Below, piece by piece: positions 34,925-46,963 of a DNA stretch of 64,000 nt. The first letter of the stretch is position 1, and the number at the start of each line of letters is the position of its first letter. Origin of the DNA: Brasenia schreberi (taxonomy: Eukaryota; Streptophyta; Magnoliopsida; Nymphaeales; Cabombaceae); assembly GCA_036023115.1 (NCBI GenBank), contig JAYKKT010000059.1, forward strand, positions 10,440,501-10,504,500, read 5' to 3'. Position numbers and translations under genes: made by a program. The notes under the pieces are model-generated. The model worked only from the letters and a program-made list of their open reading frames with translations, was not told the origin of the DNA and ran no database searches.

Positions 34925-36330
34925 TACACTGGTGATATAAGAAAAGACAATATACTTTCCAATATAGTTTGGTTGGACCGATTTCACGTTTAGGCCCAGT
35001 TCCATTGTCAGATAGTAAAGATTCAATGAGAAATTGTGGGTCCGTGGTACATTTATTTACATGTAGATAGAATTTATAGGAGCACAAGATTGAAGTTAAA
35101 ACGTCATTCATCACATACATGCCAAAGCAATTTAAGGATCCCCATTAGTGAAGTGTATCTGGGAACTTTTGCCACTTTGTAAGACAAATAGGGCAACCGC
35201 ATCTGGGAATTGTACCGAGCATCAAGCATGGCACCCACTTTGTCCCTCCCTAATGTATTTTGAATTAGGGGGAAGCGCAGTAAAATATTGCTCAAAGAAA
35301 AAGTGCATCCTCATGGGACGTGGCATTTCTGCCTACTGCAAAGAGTAATATCATGGCATTCTAGTGACTCTAAAGCTTGCTGCCCCTAGTTAAAAGTTAA
35401 AACTCATAGATGTAAGTTTTGTTTGTGAAGTGACCATACAGATATTGGCAGTGTCAATTTAGTAGGCAACTCTGTTGGGATTGAGTTCTTGGATGTAAAA
35501 AGAACATTTGAAAATCATTGAGTTTCTAGCATTGTGGACAGTTCAACTTCAAACTCTTCCAATCTGCTGAATCAAATATATATTGGACAATCCAAACGAT
35601 CATATCCTGACCGTTAAATTTGACGAGAAAAAAATAAAATATGAGGATTTCAGTGTCTCTTTGTCGGGGGCTTGTTGTTAAGCAACACATTTTTTTTGGC
35701 CTAAAGTAAGTTGCAGACTCTCATGGTTTTATTTAGTTGTTGGGTGCAGTAGGTTCATAGGCTGTGTTCTTACGATTTGTACTTGTACATGATATTGATA
35801 TGTAATTTGTGTTTTTAATAAGAGAAACGTGCCTTTAGAACTCAAACCACACATGTTCGTATTTTGCAATGAAGAGTGCCTATTTTTGAACAACTCTTCT
35901 GTTATTTGAATAGGATCAGCATTTGTCACATTAAATTCTGATAAGTGGTACATATGTTTTGGGTTCCTACTAGATAAACCCTTGGTTAATTTGATCAGTA
36001 TGAACTCTAATTTGGGTTATAGGCTACCTATTCCGTAGCAGCGCTTGGAGATGAATAATAATCTTCTCCTCTTGTTCACTGAAATTCCCCCGCCTGATTC
36101 CTGGACCGAGATAATTAGCTCACCATAATCTGCAACTCTTACTGCATCTAAGTAAACCTGCCACTGGCAAGCAAAAGCAGCAACACAATCAATGAGGACA
36201 AGCAAAGAAAGAACCCAAACACAAAACATTTTCAATCATGGTTCGCCATAGAAAAACTAACAAGTTCATGAACAACAAAGGAAATAGGCCGTTTTCCGAC
36301 TGATGGCTGCCATTTCCGGCAGTCATAACT
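34925..36330. other. Intergenic stretch with one unassigned small frame
   Basis: The minus-strand frame 36017-36235 begins MKMFCVWVLSLLVLIDCVAA, which resembles a signal peptide, followed by a Cys-poor 50-residue tail. I recognise no family and cannot say whether it is expressed. Nothing else is recognised. Confidence 0.3.
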
Positions 36331-36339
36331 TCCAAATAC

Positions 36340-36830
36340 AATTAAACCATCCATCCTGACCATCAGAATTAACTCCCAAGTACCCTCCATCAACAAGATA
36401 GTATTTACCTACACAAGTTTATAAACAACATTGAATCAATTAGATATACTTAATGAGTCGTACTTCGAGTACCACTAGTAGATTAATATTATCATCAAGT
36501 GCACATTAAAGCACTTGTGCATTAGGTGCACTTCCCAGCTCGCTTAGACATAATAGAAGTGCATGTCAAACTCGATAGCACCTAATACATTTTTTGATAC
36601 TACACTAGTAATGTAATTGATTACTACTTGGTATATAAGCAAGAAAATGTGTACCATCAATAGCCCCCCAAAACCTATAAATGATCTGTAAGAAAAACAG
36701 TTGTAATATATTTTATCAATAATATAAATATATATGAAGTTCTTTGTGAAAACAATATACCTTAAAATATGAAAAGAATCTTGGCTTATTAGCAATCTTT
36801 GCATGTCTCCTCATTTGATCAATATTATAA
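36340..36830 (-). pseudogene. PIF/Harbinger transposase fragment
   Basis: On the minus strand: RRHAKIANKPRFFSYFK with a GT donor directly after it, then (about 36690 down) GAIDGTHFLAYIPSSNQ, carrying the first catalytic Asp. A stop follows, then SKNVLGAIEFDMHFYYV in another frame. Further down (about 36405) is GKYYLVDGGYLG, carrying the second catalytic Asp. This order is that of plant PIF/Harbinger DDE transposases (AIDGTH ... CDFDM.F ... LVD.GY). The third acidic residue and the MYB-like partner gene are not seen. Stops and a frame change show decay. Confidence 0.75.
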
Positions 36831-37306
36831 ACTCTTGCGAATATAACGGTTCATTCATATGTACATATACTCGCCACTCTGTTAAAATATTTGCTTGTTG
36901 TTTGAACCAATCTATGAAAAACATAGTGTGTGTTGTGATTAGATGCTTGTTGACCTTAAGTTCAAAGCACTATACATACTTGATCCTAGACTCGTACTTC
37001 TCGTGCATGGTTGTAGTAGGCCTCGATCTTGTAAAATTTTATATAACATTGTGTATGGTTGCACACATAAAAGTAAACAACAAAAGGATCAGTCTCTACA
37101 ATATGTTTTAAGAAAATCTTAATTTGCACCTCTACATGTTGCACTATATCCACCTCTAGATATTGCACTATACCCAATTGAACGAGGTCGGGTATGTGCA
37201 TGTTCATATAAATGTGAAAACACCAACATGCATACTCTTGATGACACTCGTCTATAGTCATTGTAGCTTTTAATTGATTATAACATTGAAACATGTAAAT
37301 ATAATT

Positions 37307-38154
37307 ACTATATGATCTTAAATCTAAGTATAGGCACATATGTAAATGTAACAAGCAATTATATATATAGACCATAGTCTATATATGTGTAATGAAGCAT
37401 GACATGATTAGAGTGGTTTCTAATATCACTCCCAAGTCTTGTAGTAGCTGTTTTAACCAAGTCAATTCAGTGGTTGTGTTGGTCATTATACGATACTCAA
37501 CTTCAGTAACAGAAAGAAACACCTTTTGTTGTTTCTTGCATTTTCAGGATATAAGGGAGTTACCAAGAAAAATGCAATAACTTATAGTACGGTGTTTGTC
37601 ATTTACATCACCACCTCAATAAACATCAATATATACATTTAATTGAAATAAAGATGAAGATGAAAGAAATATTCCCTTAATCGCAGTTTGTCGAATATAT
37701 CTAACAATCCTCTTGATTGCACTCATATGTACTATATGATCTTAAATCTAAGTATAGGCACATATGTAAATGTAACAAGCAATTATATATATAGACCATA
37801 GTCCATGTATGTGTAATGAAGCATGACATGATTAGAGTGGTTTCTAATATCACTCCCAAGTCTTGTAGTAGCTGTTTTAATCAAGTCAATTGAGTGGTTG
37901 TATTGGTCATTGTACGATACTCAACTTTAGTAGAAGAAAGAAACATCTTTTGTTGTTTCTTGCATTTTCAGGATATAAGGGAGTTACCAAGAAAAATATA
38001 ATAACTTATAGTAGAGTGTTTGTCATTTACATCACCACCTCAATCAACATCAATATATACATTTAATTGAAATAAAGATGAAGATGATAGAAATATTCTC
38101 TTAATTGCAGTTTGTCGAATATATCGAACAATCCTCATGATTGCACTCATATGT
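37307..38154. repeat. 424-bp tandem duplication at the edge of a Copia fragment
   Basis: Copies 37307-37730 and 37731-38154 both begin ACTATATGATCTTAAATC and end GCACTCATATGT. About 15-20 single-base differences are visible, many of them C-to-T or G-to-A. Each copy contains about 90 bp of non-Copia sequence joined to Copia RNase H sequence, so the duplication happened after that junction formed. Confidence 0.93.
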
Positions 38155-39960
38155 ACAGATGTGGGTGTATGTTGGAACAGACTTACAGTGTGAACTACAT
38201 CAGCAATATCAGGACGAATGATGGTGAGATAAGTGAGTGCTCGAATAATTTGTCGATAAGGAGTAGGATCACTCAACGACTCTATCAATAAGTCACATTT
38301 TCTGATTGATCACCTCAGGTATCTCAACAACTTTATCATCTGTAAGTCTTAATCTAAGAATAATATCATTAGCAAATTTAGTTTGTAATAAAAAAAACCT
38401 CGAACATCACGAGTTACCTCAATACCCAAAAAAATATGAAAGTTGTCCAAGGTTTTTCATCTCAAACATTGCTGACATAAGAACTGCTTGAGTCAATAAT
38501 ACCAAGAGAGAATCATTGCTAAGAATAATCATATCATCCACATGTAGAAGTAAGCAAGACAACAAAGATACCTTCTATCAGCTTTGTCAAGTAAACAGAG
38601 CGCAAAATCATATGACGCTGGAGGAAGAACTCAAAACTAACTCAAGATACATATGAAATTTGAAACTTGTGCAAACTAGCCTCGAGATGCTTGCTTCGAG
38701 ACCATACAAGAGCCTTACTCGAAGACAAGACAACCTTATTTGGTTATTTCGACAAGTGTATCTTCTGTGAGAGACGATATAGAGGTGGGACGTGACATCT
38801 AACTTCTTTCTCAAATCACCATTAAGTAAAGACAGCTTCTTCACATCCATCTGATTTAGAGTCTGGCCATTGTTAAGGGTCGCGAAGTGGCTAGAAGAGT
38901 TCGAACAGAGGTGTGATGCGCGCGCGCGCGCGCGCGTAAGTGAAGCGAGGTACACAAGAGCAAAAGTTTCTTCATAATCAATTCCATATTCTTATCAATA
39001 ACCTTTGGCAACTAATTGAGCTTTATAACAATCTACAGAACCATCACCATTAGTCTTAATCTGATAAACCCACCTACAACCTATAGTTTTCTTGTTTTGT
39101 GGTCTAGGAACAATATCCCAAGTTTAGGCTATGTATAGAGCATCTAATTCTTCATTTATAGCATGAATCAAGGCTTGTGATGCTTGAGCATTTTTAAAAG
39201 ATCTAGGTTCCTTTATGGATGAAATGGTAGTTAAAAGAGCTCTATGTCTAGGTGAGAAATTATCATAGGAGACAAACCATGCTGGAGGTATAGAGTCACG
39301 ACTGGTCCTTCTATGCATGGATGGTGTGATGTCATAAGTTCTTCTAGAGTAATATTGTTCAAAAGGAATAATATGCATATCTTGGAGATATGCATACATA
39401 ATTTCCTAAAATATCATTCAAAAAGGACTAGGAAGAGTCATCCATAGATTTGACATCTTCTATGCTTTTAAATACATATTCATTTTCAAAAAATACATAG
39501 AGCCTTTCTTATAAATACACATTCGATAGCACGAGAAGATAACTTGTCATCTTTGTCAGTATAAATAAAATATCTACATCAAAAAATTCTTAGTCTAGAA
39601 TAGTTAGGAGGAATTTTAAAAAGTTTTTCTATAGGAGACATGTTTTGTAAAAATGAAGAGGACATACAATTAATTAAATAAATAATAGTCATACTAGTTT
39701 TTGACCAAAATTTTTTAAGAACACCGCTAGATAGTAGTAAGGTTCTAGTCGTTTCTATAATATGACAGTTTTTTTTGTTCTGAAATCCCATTTTGTTGGA
39801 GAGTCTTCGTGCAAGAAGTTTGATGAAGAATTCCAAACTTGTCAAGATAATTTTTGAATTCTTCATTTGTAATATCCCCGGAGTTACAATGCCATCTTAG
39901 TATTTGGCCACATTTTTTAATTAAATCATCTTTTGCATTCCCTGACAAATTTAGCAAGTG
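37390..39960 (-). mobile_element. Third Copia fragment (integrase to RNase H)
   Basis: Minus-strand pieces in order: integrase with GILHQTSCTKTLQQNG and the following RNKKNCHIIETTR (39579-39900); linker PPAWFVSYDNFSPRHRALL and IKEPRSF (39124-39399); early RT with NQMDVKKLSLLNGDL (38608-38955); late RT with DPTPYRQIIRALTYLTIIRP (38040-38288). RNase H remnants are duplicated at 37390-37700 and 37815-38120. Gag, protease and LTRs are not seen. All parts contain frameshifts. Confidence 0.85.
38918..38936. repeat. (GC)n alternating tract
   Basis: Nineteen bases of strict G/C alternation within an AT-rich region and inside the degraded reverse transcriptase. Alternating GC is the classic Z-DNA-prone sequence. 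Confidence 0.95.
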
Positions 39961-40190
39961 TTTCAGTGAAAACATCAAAAGTACTCCTATGCTTTTTACA
40001 TAATCGTGAGGATGTGGTCGAGGTGAATTCGTCCTACTTGCTGCAGGGCTATCCAAAGTAATGTCATCATCTAAATCTAGATCGATGATTGACGCATTTG
40101 ATAGACTAGAATCATCTTTTGGGTGGACATTTGAATGGTACTCATTACCTGCTTGTTGCCCTACAGTCGTATCCTTTCTACAAATCTCAA
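39960..40190 (-). other. Unassigned coding-like segment
   Basis: One minus-strand frame reads VGQQAGNEYHSNVHPKDDS, then IIDLDLDDDITLDSPAA, then SRTNSPRPHPHDYVK. It directly abuts the integrase remnant. The composition looks like real protein sequence and not like chance AT-rich DNA. It could be an exon of a host gene or the chromodomain-free leader of the Copia fragment; I do not recognise it. Confidence 0.35.
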
Positions 40191-40199
40191 CTTAACACT

Positions 40200-41840
40200 T
40201 TATAATGCTTTCAAAGGTGAATTTGTCGAAAACCCTTATTTTGTGCTTCAAACAGCTCAAATGCCATGGTTATGTGACCTGATTAACAGGTGGTTGTGAG
40301 GTATACGATTGCATTCTTCCGCAGATGGTTGTGTTTTCACCAACCTATTATGATGGTTATTATAGTATATTTTGTGCTTTAAACAACAGGTTTGTGAATA
40401 ACCGGTTGTTGTGAGGTATAAGATTGTATGTTTTTTGTTTCTGAAATGGCAAGCCGGTGATGGTGGTATATTTTGTTCATGTCAAGGGAACTTCATCCCA
40501 TTTGGCTGGAATTCATCAAAGGAAATTGTCCTTTTAGCTGAATTTCACTTGTCGATAATGCTGGTTAATCACTTAATTGTTTCTTTTTCTTGTATCATTT
40601 ATCGTTGATCACTGCAATCCAAGCTTGTCAAGATCGTAGATACTACTTATATGCTATTACTTCAATAATAGATGAACCTCAAAATGATCCAAGCTTGCTC
40701 TTGTTCTATGGTAGGATCGCCTTGATCGTATAAGAAATTATTCAAGAAGATTGTATTTGGTACCTTTGGCTTTCACTCTTCATGACAAATGCACAATGGT
40801 AGGGTCGAGCCAACCCTCGTCCTTGAACAGAAAGGCTTTAGTGCTTCTCTGGTTCATGGCATGACAATGCAAACTAAATAATAGAGTTCGGTGCTTCACC
40901 GAGATACTATAATGTTGGAAAAAAGCAAGCCAAAAATTAAGTTCTAGTTCCCTGCAAATCAAACATGGAACTATTGGTAATACAAAACTAGAATATCAGT
41001 TCCATGAGCGAATGGAACGTGAAGCCATAATCCTAATCATCAGTTTCATTCGTGAATCAGACAAAGAACTATCGTCATTGAAACCATAATTACAGGCCAA
41101 TGTGGGTATAGGCCTACAGTTCCTGTACCAAGGTCCTAGAACCACGAATCCATCTGTAAGATTAAATGAATGTTCTTCGTGGTGAGCAAATGGCAGAGTT
41201 CGATGGCTCCCAGAGTGATGCAAGTATGAGCAACAGGCAGGATCATCAGTTAAGCTTCCTAAAATACATGATACATATCGCTGTCTTCGCTGACTGTCAG
41301 AAGATTTGCTTAAAGGACGTGTGTTTGATATATGATACAAGGTGAAGTAGAATATCGACTAAGGATCGACGTGTCTCAGTGGGTTATGGCTTGGTTTTGG
41401 TTCCGCTGGAGTAGTTTCTACACAAGGAAATCCCATTGCAGGGGGTCCCTAATCCAGGATTTTACTAATTCTGCATATTAAGCGTCTGACTGCAGAACAA
41501 GGCTTAAGGTGAAAAGGTCGCACCGAGACACTAATGCTTCTGTCGAGTTAAATCGATACTTTCCTCCCCGATACTCCATACTTCAGTGTTGCATACACAC
41601 ACGCACATGTATATGTATGTATACATTCACATAAATATGTACATATATGTACATGTATATGTGAATGTGCATATATATGCAAGGGAAAATAAGAGAGTTT
41701 TATGTGGCTTACTACCATTTGCATGGGAAAGAAGTGCATATAAACAATTGCACAAAAGCAGAGGAGGCTTCAACGAAGATTTTGTATGCATGTATAATGG
41801 GAATGAGAAGGCAACTATTTCGTTCTTTTGAAACATGCGA
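40200..41840. other. Intergenic stretch with an AT-rich foldback, no gene seen
   Basis: At 41596-41690 CATTCACATA and its complement TATGTGAATG flank TA/TG-rich sequence, giving an imperfect hairpin. No protein motif was recognised elsewhere. Confidence 0.5.
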
Positions 41841-42120
41841 AGTCAAATTCTAACACTGGGCGGGTTTATCAGCGTCAGCACTTGAAGATTTCTTCCAGCC
41901 AAGAATGATCTGAAAAGGAAGAATGCCCGCTTTCCTTGATAGGTTGGAACCTCGTGCCCTGCCCCTCTCACTGTCGTAAACGTTAGACCTTCGTACGCCT
42001 CTGCTCGTCCTCCCACCTAATGTAAGATTTCAGACAGTGAGACCTCATTCGAATATACACTGCTACTTATGAAGTCTCGCGTGCTGCTTCTCCTGCACGC
42101 ACGCACGAGCGAGCGATCGC

Positions 42121-42136
42121 ACACACACACACACAC
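42121..42136. repeat. (CA)n microsatellite
   Basis: A CA run in the last intron of the carboxypeptidase pseudogene. A second CA run lies at 42317-42331. Confidence 0.9.
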
Positions 42137-43069
42137 TTCTGCGTGGATTTTATCTGTCTTCACCTAACATAAGAGTGTGCCATAGTGTGCTCCGGCAGGA
42201 TAGAGAGGCTGCAAGAGTTGTGGCCTATCATGTGGAAAGAAACCGAGAAACCTCAAAAGTAGGACCAGAAGGTCCAACTCCTACACAACACATACACGCA
42301 AACGCGCAGGCACGCACACACACACACACACGACACATGATCCTTATCTCAAGGCCTTTAAAGTCCCATCAAAGCTTTATTTTGGTGCCATCAATTTTCT
42401 GAGCGGAGTAAGAAGAATACCTGGCGTCCAGCGTACCATGGGTACCAAGGAATCTTGACAGGCAGGTTGAGGTGACTCGACGAAAACCTCGTTGCAGTGA
42501 CTGGGACAACTGAATCTGTATATCTCCACTGCGATATAGGAGTATTAAGCCATTTTATGCGAAGTCAAAGGCAGCTAACATGTTATTCTGTAATCATGCT
42601 GACAGAATACACAAAAGATAGATACTTCTTGACTCAGGATTTTCATCAAACTGAACAAGCAGCTTTATAGTGACGAAGATCGTACATTATGCTCTTTCAT
42701 TCCTTTCTCGTGGCATTTGAAGGGCATTTTTCTATAATCCTTAATGATCTAAACTTCTACTCAAAGCAAGAGTATATCAAACATTAGGGTCCATCTGTAA
42801 TCCGGTATTTGTTTGAATAAAGGACTTGCCTGAAAGACCCAAATGCGTAGACCAGCTTTGATGAGCTCTCTGTAAATTGGCATCATTGAAGGTTGAGCAT
42901 CTTTCCATTGTTTTATGAGAACATCACTAGCACAAAGAAAATCAACACAAAGCAAAAACTAAGATTAATGCTACTGATAACTAACGAACTGCTAAATCCC
43001 ATTTAAAATTGTCTATCAAAAGGTGCATTTTGAAATTTTCGTTTACATAATCTTTTTTCTTTATTTCTG

Positions 43070-43152
43070 ATGTGGGGAACAAAGCCAACGCATGCCCCCT
43101 GTATCAAACTCGTTACCATTAACTTGTATGCCTAGCCAGGTTATACAAGCTG
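43070..43152 (-). repeat. tRNA-derived SINE, copy 5
   Basis: On the minus strand: CCTGGCTAGGCATACAAGTT, then GGTAACGAGTTTGATAC (B box), GGGGGCATGCGTTGGCTTTG and TTCCCCA. It lies in an intron of the carboxypeptidase pseudogene. Confidence 0.55.
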
Positions 43153-43194
43153 AGAAAGCACCATGAACTCCAAAGTTTGCATTTTGTTATCATT

Positions 43195-43945
43195 GAGTCA
43201 TGGAGGATATGTTATATGAGTATTGAGCAGTCAATCCTCAGCATGTGAAAAAAATGTCTGTCCTAGAAGTAAAAATGTTGAGGTGGATGTATAGTCACAC
43301 AAGAAAAAATGGTACCCTTGATGAGATTATTAAAGAGAAAGTTGGGATAGCATTCATAAAAGATAAGATGAGAAATAAATTTAAGATGGGTTGGTCATGT
43401 AGAGAAGCAATTAAAAGAAACATCGATAAGAAGGTCCGTGAAATTCCACAGTAAACATTTTAGGATTGAAGAGAAAGAAACCGTTAAATATGATATGATT
43501 CTTTTGAAGATAACTACTATATGGCACAAAATCATGCACTATGGCATCAAAATTCCATGTAGCCAACCTAGTACTGGTAAAGACTTGGTGGTTGTGAAAA
43601 GTGGAGGATGTGAATTCTATAACAGAAATGGTCGAGTTCTTGCGTAGACTTGCCTTGTTATCTGAGGCCAACACTCTGAATGGAAACCTAATTTGCGGCC
43701 ATGTTTCGGGCCTCAAAGATGTTTAAGTTCATGAAAGTAATGGCATTGGACATCATGAACATCACATGCAATGGAAGACATGCACTATAACTTGGCCTGA
43801 AGGATTGAGGATCATGGCAGAACAAAAAGATAAGCAAATGACTGACTTTCATGGTCCTTATAAAAGCCCACTTAAAGTGGGACACGATCAAGCTATATGG
43901 TGATTAAGAATCCATGCAATCGATGCCACTTATAAAAGGCTTGAT
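43195..43945 (+). mobile_element. RTE-clade LINE, 3' fragments, copy 5
   Basis: Positions 43195-43480 match the C-terminal region of copy 3 and copy 6 (GAGCAGTCAATCCTCAGCATG, then AAATGTTGAGGTGGATG). Positions 43880-43945 match the extreme 3' region (CACGATCAAGCTATATGG, then ATCCATGCAATCGATGCC). About 400 bp of unrelated sequence separates the two blocks. No (TTG)n tail remains. Confidence 0.65.
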
Positions 43946-44675
43946 TTAGCTTTAGGTATGGTTCTACAAGCCTAATTGCTTCTTGATTAGCTGAGTAATA
44001 TGATAAATTAAATTTTGGGAAGTTGTTTACCTGCATGCTGTCCACTTGTATGGAATCCCAGTCGAATTTGCATTCATAGCATGCTGTACATCGATTCTGT
44101 TATAGTATTTCTCTGCATAAGTCTCGGTGCAAGGATCATAACCAGACAGTCTTCTCCTAAGCAATGTGTTCTTGAGCCTAATCACAGGGAGGAGCATGGT
44201 CTTGGATATGATTGCACAAGGTCGCGTATAGATATTGTATTGGTCGATGTCTCCGAACTCGTGGCCGACTGCATAGTTAAGAATGCCAGTGCAATTGTCT
44301 GAATTCCTGGAATCCGCGAAGTTGCAGAGCTTCAGAATGGATTTGTAGGTTTTATCCGAGATGAGTGCATGACTCCATCAGTAGCTAACTGCACCCAGAT
44401 TGTCATAGTACTTGTCTGTCACCGGATTCCCCACATGTATATGAATCGGGCATACTTATTTTAAATTCCAAACAGAAAAGTGAAATCAACTTGGTGAGGC
44501 AGGTCACACTGAACAAGAAAATCTATAAGGAATATATATATATTGAATCTACATGGTGCACCATGCAAAATACAAAAAAAAATAATGATACTTTAGTCCA
44601 AATCTCAACTTTTGATCACGTTAATGAAATAGTGAAGATTTGAATTAATATACTTTGTGCATTAAATGCAACGTT

Positions 44676-44698
44676 TTCCACCATGAATCTCAAACATT
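44676..44698. repeat. 23-bp target site duplication, left copy
   Basis: TTCCACCATGAATC... (23 bp) is repeated exactly at 46768-46790. It abuts the (AAC)n end of the RTE insertion. Confidence 0.93.
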
Positions 44699-46767
44699 AA
44701 CAACAACAACTACTACTACTAAGTCTTTTCCCATACTAGACGGGGTTGGCTACATGGATTCTTTATTTCCACATAGCCCTATCATGTGCCATGTTAGCAA
44801 TTAACTCACAATAAGCTAGATCATTCTTTATTGTTTCTTTCCAACACTTTTGTGGTCGTCCTCTACCTCTTTTAATACTTTCAAAATCTAGTTTTTCATA
44901 TATTCTTAAAGGCTCTTCTTTTGATCTTCTTTCTATATGTCCAAACCACTTTAAACGATATTCTCTCATTTTGTCCTCTATTAGTGCCACATTATTTATT
45001 TCTAATAACTTCATTATGTATATGATCTTTTCTTGTATGACCACTCATCCATCTCAACATCTTCATTTTTGCCACAGACATCTTTTGTACATGTTGATGA
45101 TTAACTGCCCAACACTCAAACCATAAAACATGGCAGGTCTAATTGTTGTTCTATAATATTTACCTTTTAACTTTAATGGTATCTTCTTATCACAAAGAAT
45201 ACTTGATGCTCCTTTCTATTTTAACCAACCAACATTAATTCTATCCATAACATCGCCATCAATTCTTCTATCACTTAGAAAAATTGACTTTAGGTATTTA
45301 AAACTTTCCTTTTGGAGATGCAATGTATACAAATTTTAATTTATATGTCCTCTGAAGTAACCAAATGATCAAACTTACATTCTATTTATTCTGTCTTTGT
45401 TCTACTAAGTCAGAAGCCTTTACTTTATAATGTTTCTCTCCATAGTTTCAATTTTCTATTAACTTTTTCCTTAGACTTCTCCACTAACACAATGTCATCT
45501 CCAAATAACATACACCATGGTACTTCATCTTGAATATATTTTGTTAACTCATCAATCACCATTATAAATAAGTATGGACTTAAAGTTGATCCTTGATGTA
45601 ACCCAATATTAACTTCAAAGAAGTCTATCATTCCTTCATGAGTCCTCACACATGTTTTTGCACCATCGTATATGTCTCTTATAAGGTTTATGTATGTCAA
45701 TGGGATACCTCTTTTTTCCAAGGTTCTTCAAAGAACGAACCTCCCTCGGTACCCTATCGTAAGTTTTTTCTAGATCAATAAATATCATGTGAAGGTTTTT
45801 CTTTTTTGCTCTAAAATATTCCATAATATGTCTCAAAAGGTGAATCACTTCAATAGTAAATCAGCTTGACATCAATCCAAATTGGTTCTCTGTTATACTC
45901 GATACTTGTCTTAACCTACATTCAATAATTCTTTCCCACAATTTTATAGTATGACTCATTAACTTGATATCCCGATAATTCACACAATTCTAAATGTCTC
46001 CCTTCTTCTTATGTACGGGTATAAGTGTACTTGCTCTCCATTCTTTAGGCATCTTTTGGTTTCTCCATATTTCACTAAATAGTCTTGTGAGCCAAGTGAT
46101 TCCTGTTTCTCCTAGGATTTTCCAAACTCCCTTCATACGTTTAAGAGCCTCTTTGACTTCATTCTTTTTAATATGTCAGTAGAAATTATGGTTTATATAC
46201 TTTTTTAATTTGGCTAACTCTCCTAAGCTAATACTAACATCTTTATCTTCATTTAAAAGCTTATAAAAATAGTTTTTCCATCTATTTCTTATATCATCAT
46301 TTGTCACTAGAATTTTTTCATCATCGACTTTGATGCATCTAATAGAATTAAGATCTGCAGTTTTCTTATCTCTAGCCCTAACTATCCTAAAAGTATCTCT
46401 TTGACCCTCTTTTGAGTTAAGCTTTTTATATAAATCTTTCCAAATTTTAGCTTTTGCTTCACTGACAGCCTTTTTCGCTTCCTTCTTTGCTTTCTTATAA
46501 GCCTTTAAAGTTTCACTAGTTTTCTTAGCATAATTAAATTTGTAACATGCCCTTTTTGCCTTGATTTTATTTTGTACTACTTCACTCAACCACCAAGCTT
46601 CTTTTTGTGTCGGTGCACCTCCCTTAGATTCATCTAACACATCTTTCGCCACTTTCTTAATATGTATAGCTATATTGTTCCACATATCACAAGGTATACC
46701 AACATAATTCCAAGCATCTCCTTGAAGGATTTTCTGTTTAAATATATCTTCTTTTTCGTTTTTGAGG
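44699..46767 (-). mobile_element. RTE-clade LINE, copy 6, 5'-truncated, with exact target duplication
   Basis: A 2,069-bp minus-strand insertion in a carboxypeptidase intron. Coding pieces: linker (46176-46685, GGAPTQKEAWWLSEVVQNKI), reverse transcriptase (45636-45848, [17 protein letters not shown]), the palm region (45425-45721, GLHQGSTLSPYLFIMVIDEL with a catalytic box read as LFGDD), and the C-terminal domain (44763-45044, RLKWFGHIERRSKEEP and KRGRGRPQKCWKETI). The 3' end is (GTT)n. It is the best preserved copy in the window and shows the family's protein order clearly. Frameshifts and stops remain between the pieces. Confidence 0.92.
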
Positions 46768-46790
46768 TTCCACCATGAATCTCAAACATT
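46768..46790. repeat. 23-bp target site duplication, right copy
   Basis: Exact match to 44676-44698, directly next to the truncated 5' end of the RTE insertion. Confidence 0.93.
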
Positions 46791-46870
46791 GAAAGGTGAA
46801 AATGTTTTAGTAAGATCATGCCACTTAAACATTATGCTGCTACTACTCTCCCCCCTTCTCCTTCTCCCTT

Positions 46871-46871
46871 C

Positions 46872-46962
<91 letters not shown>
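46871..46962. repeat. (CT)n-(TA)37 compound microsatellite
   Basis: A CT run followed by about 74 bp of TA. It is prone to assembly length errors and causes the Tyr-Ile repeat frames here. Confidence 0.97.

Positions 46963-46963
<1 letters not shown>

Noticed and set aside
36986..37375. 129-codon minus-strand frame with a Tyr/His/Cys-rich sequence.
   Set aside because: Its sequence is part of the duplicated junction and AT-rich DNA upstream of the Harbinger remnant, with no transposase motif.
42121..42331. Repeated CA/CG-rich tracts considered as a regularly spaced array.
   Set aside because: They are two ordinary microsatellites without unique spacers, and the genome is eukaryotic.
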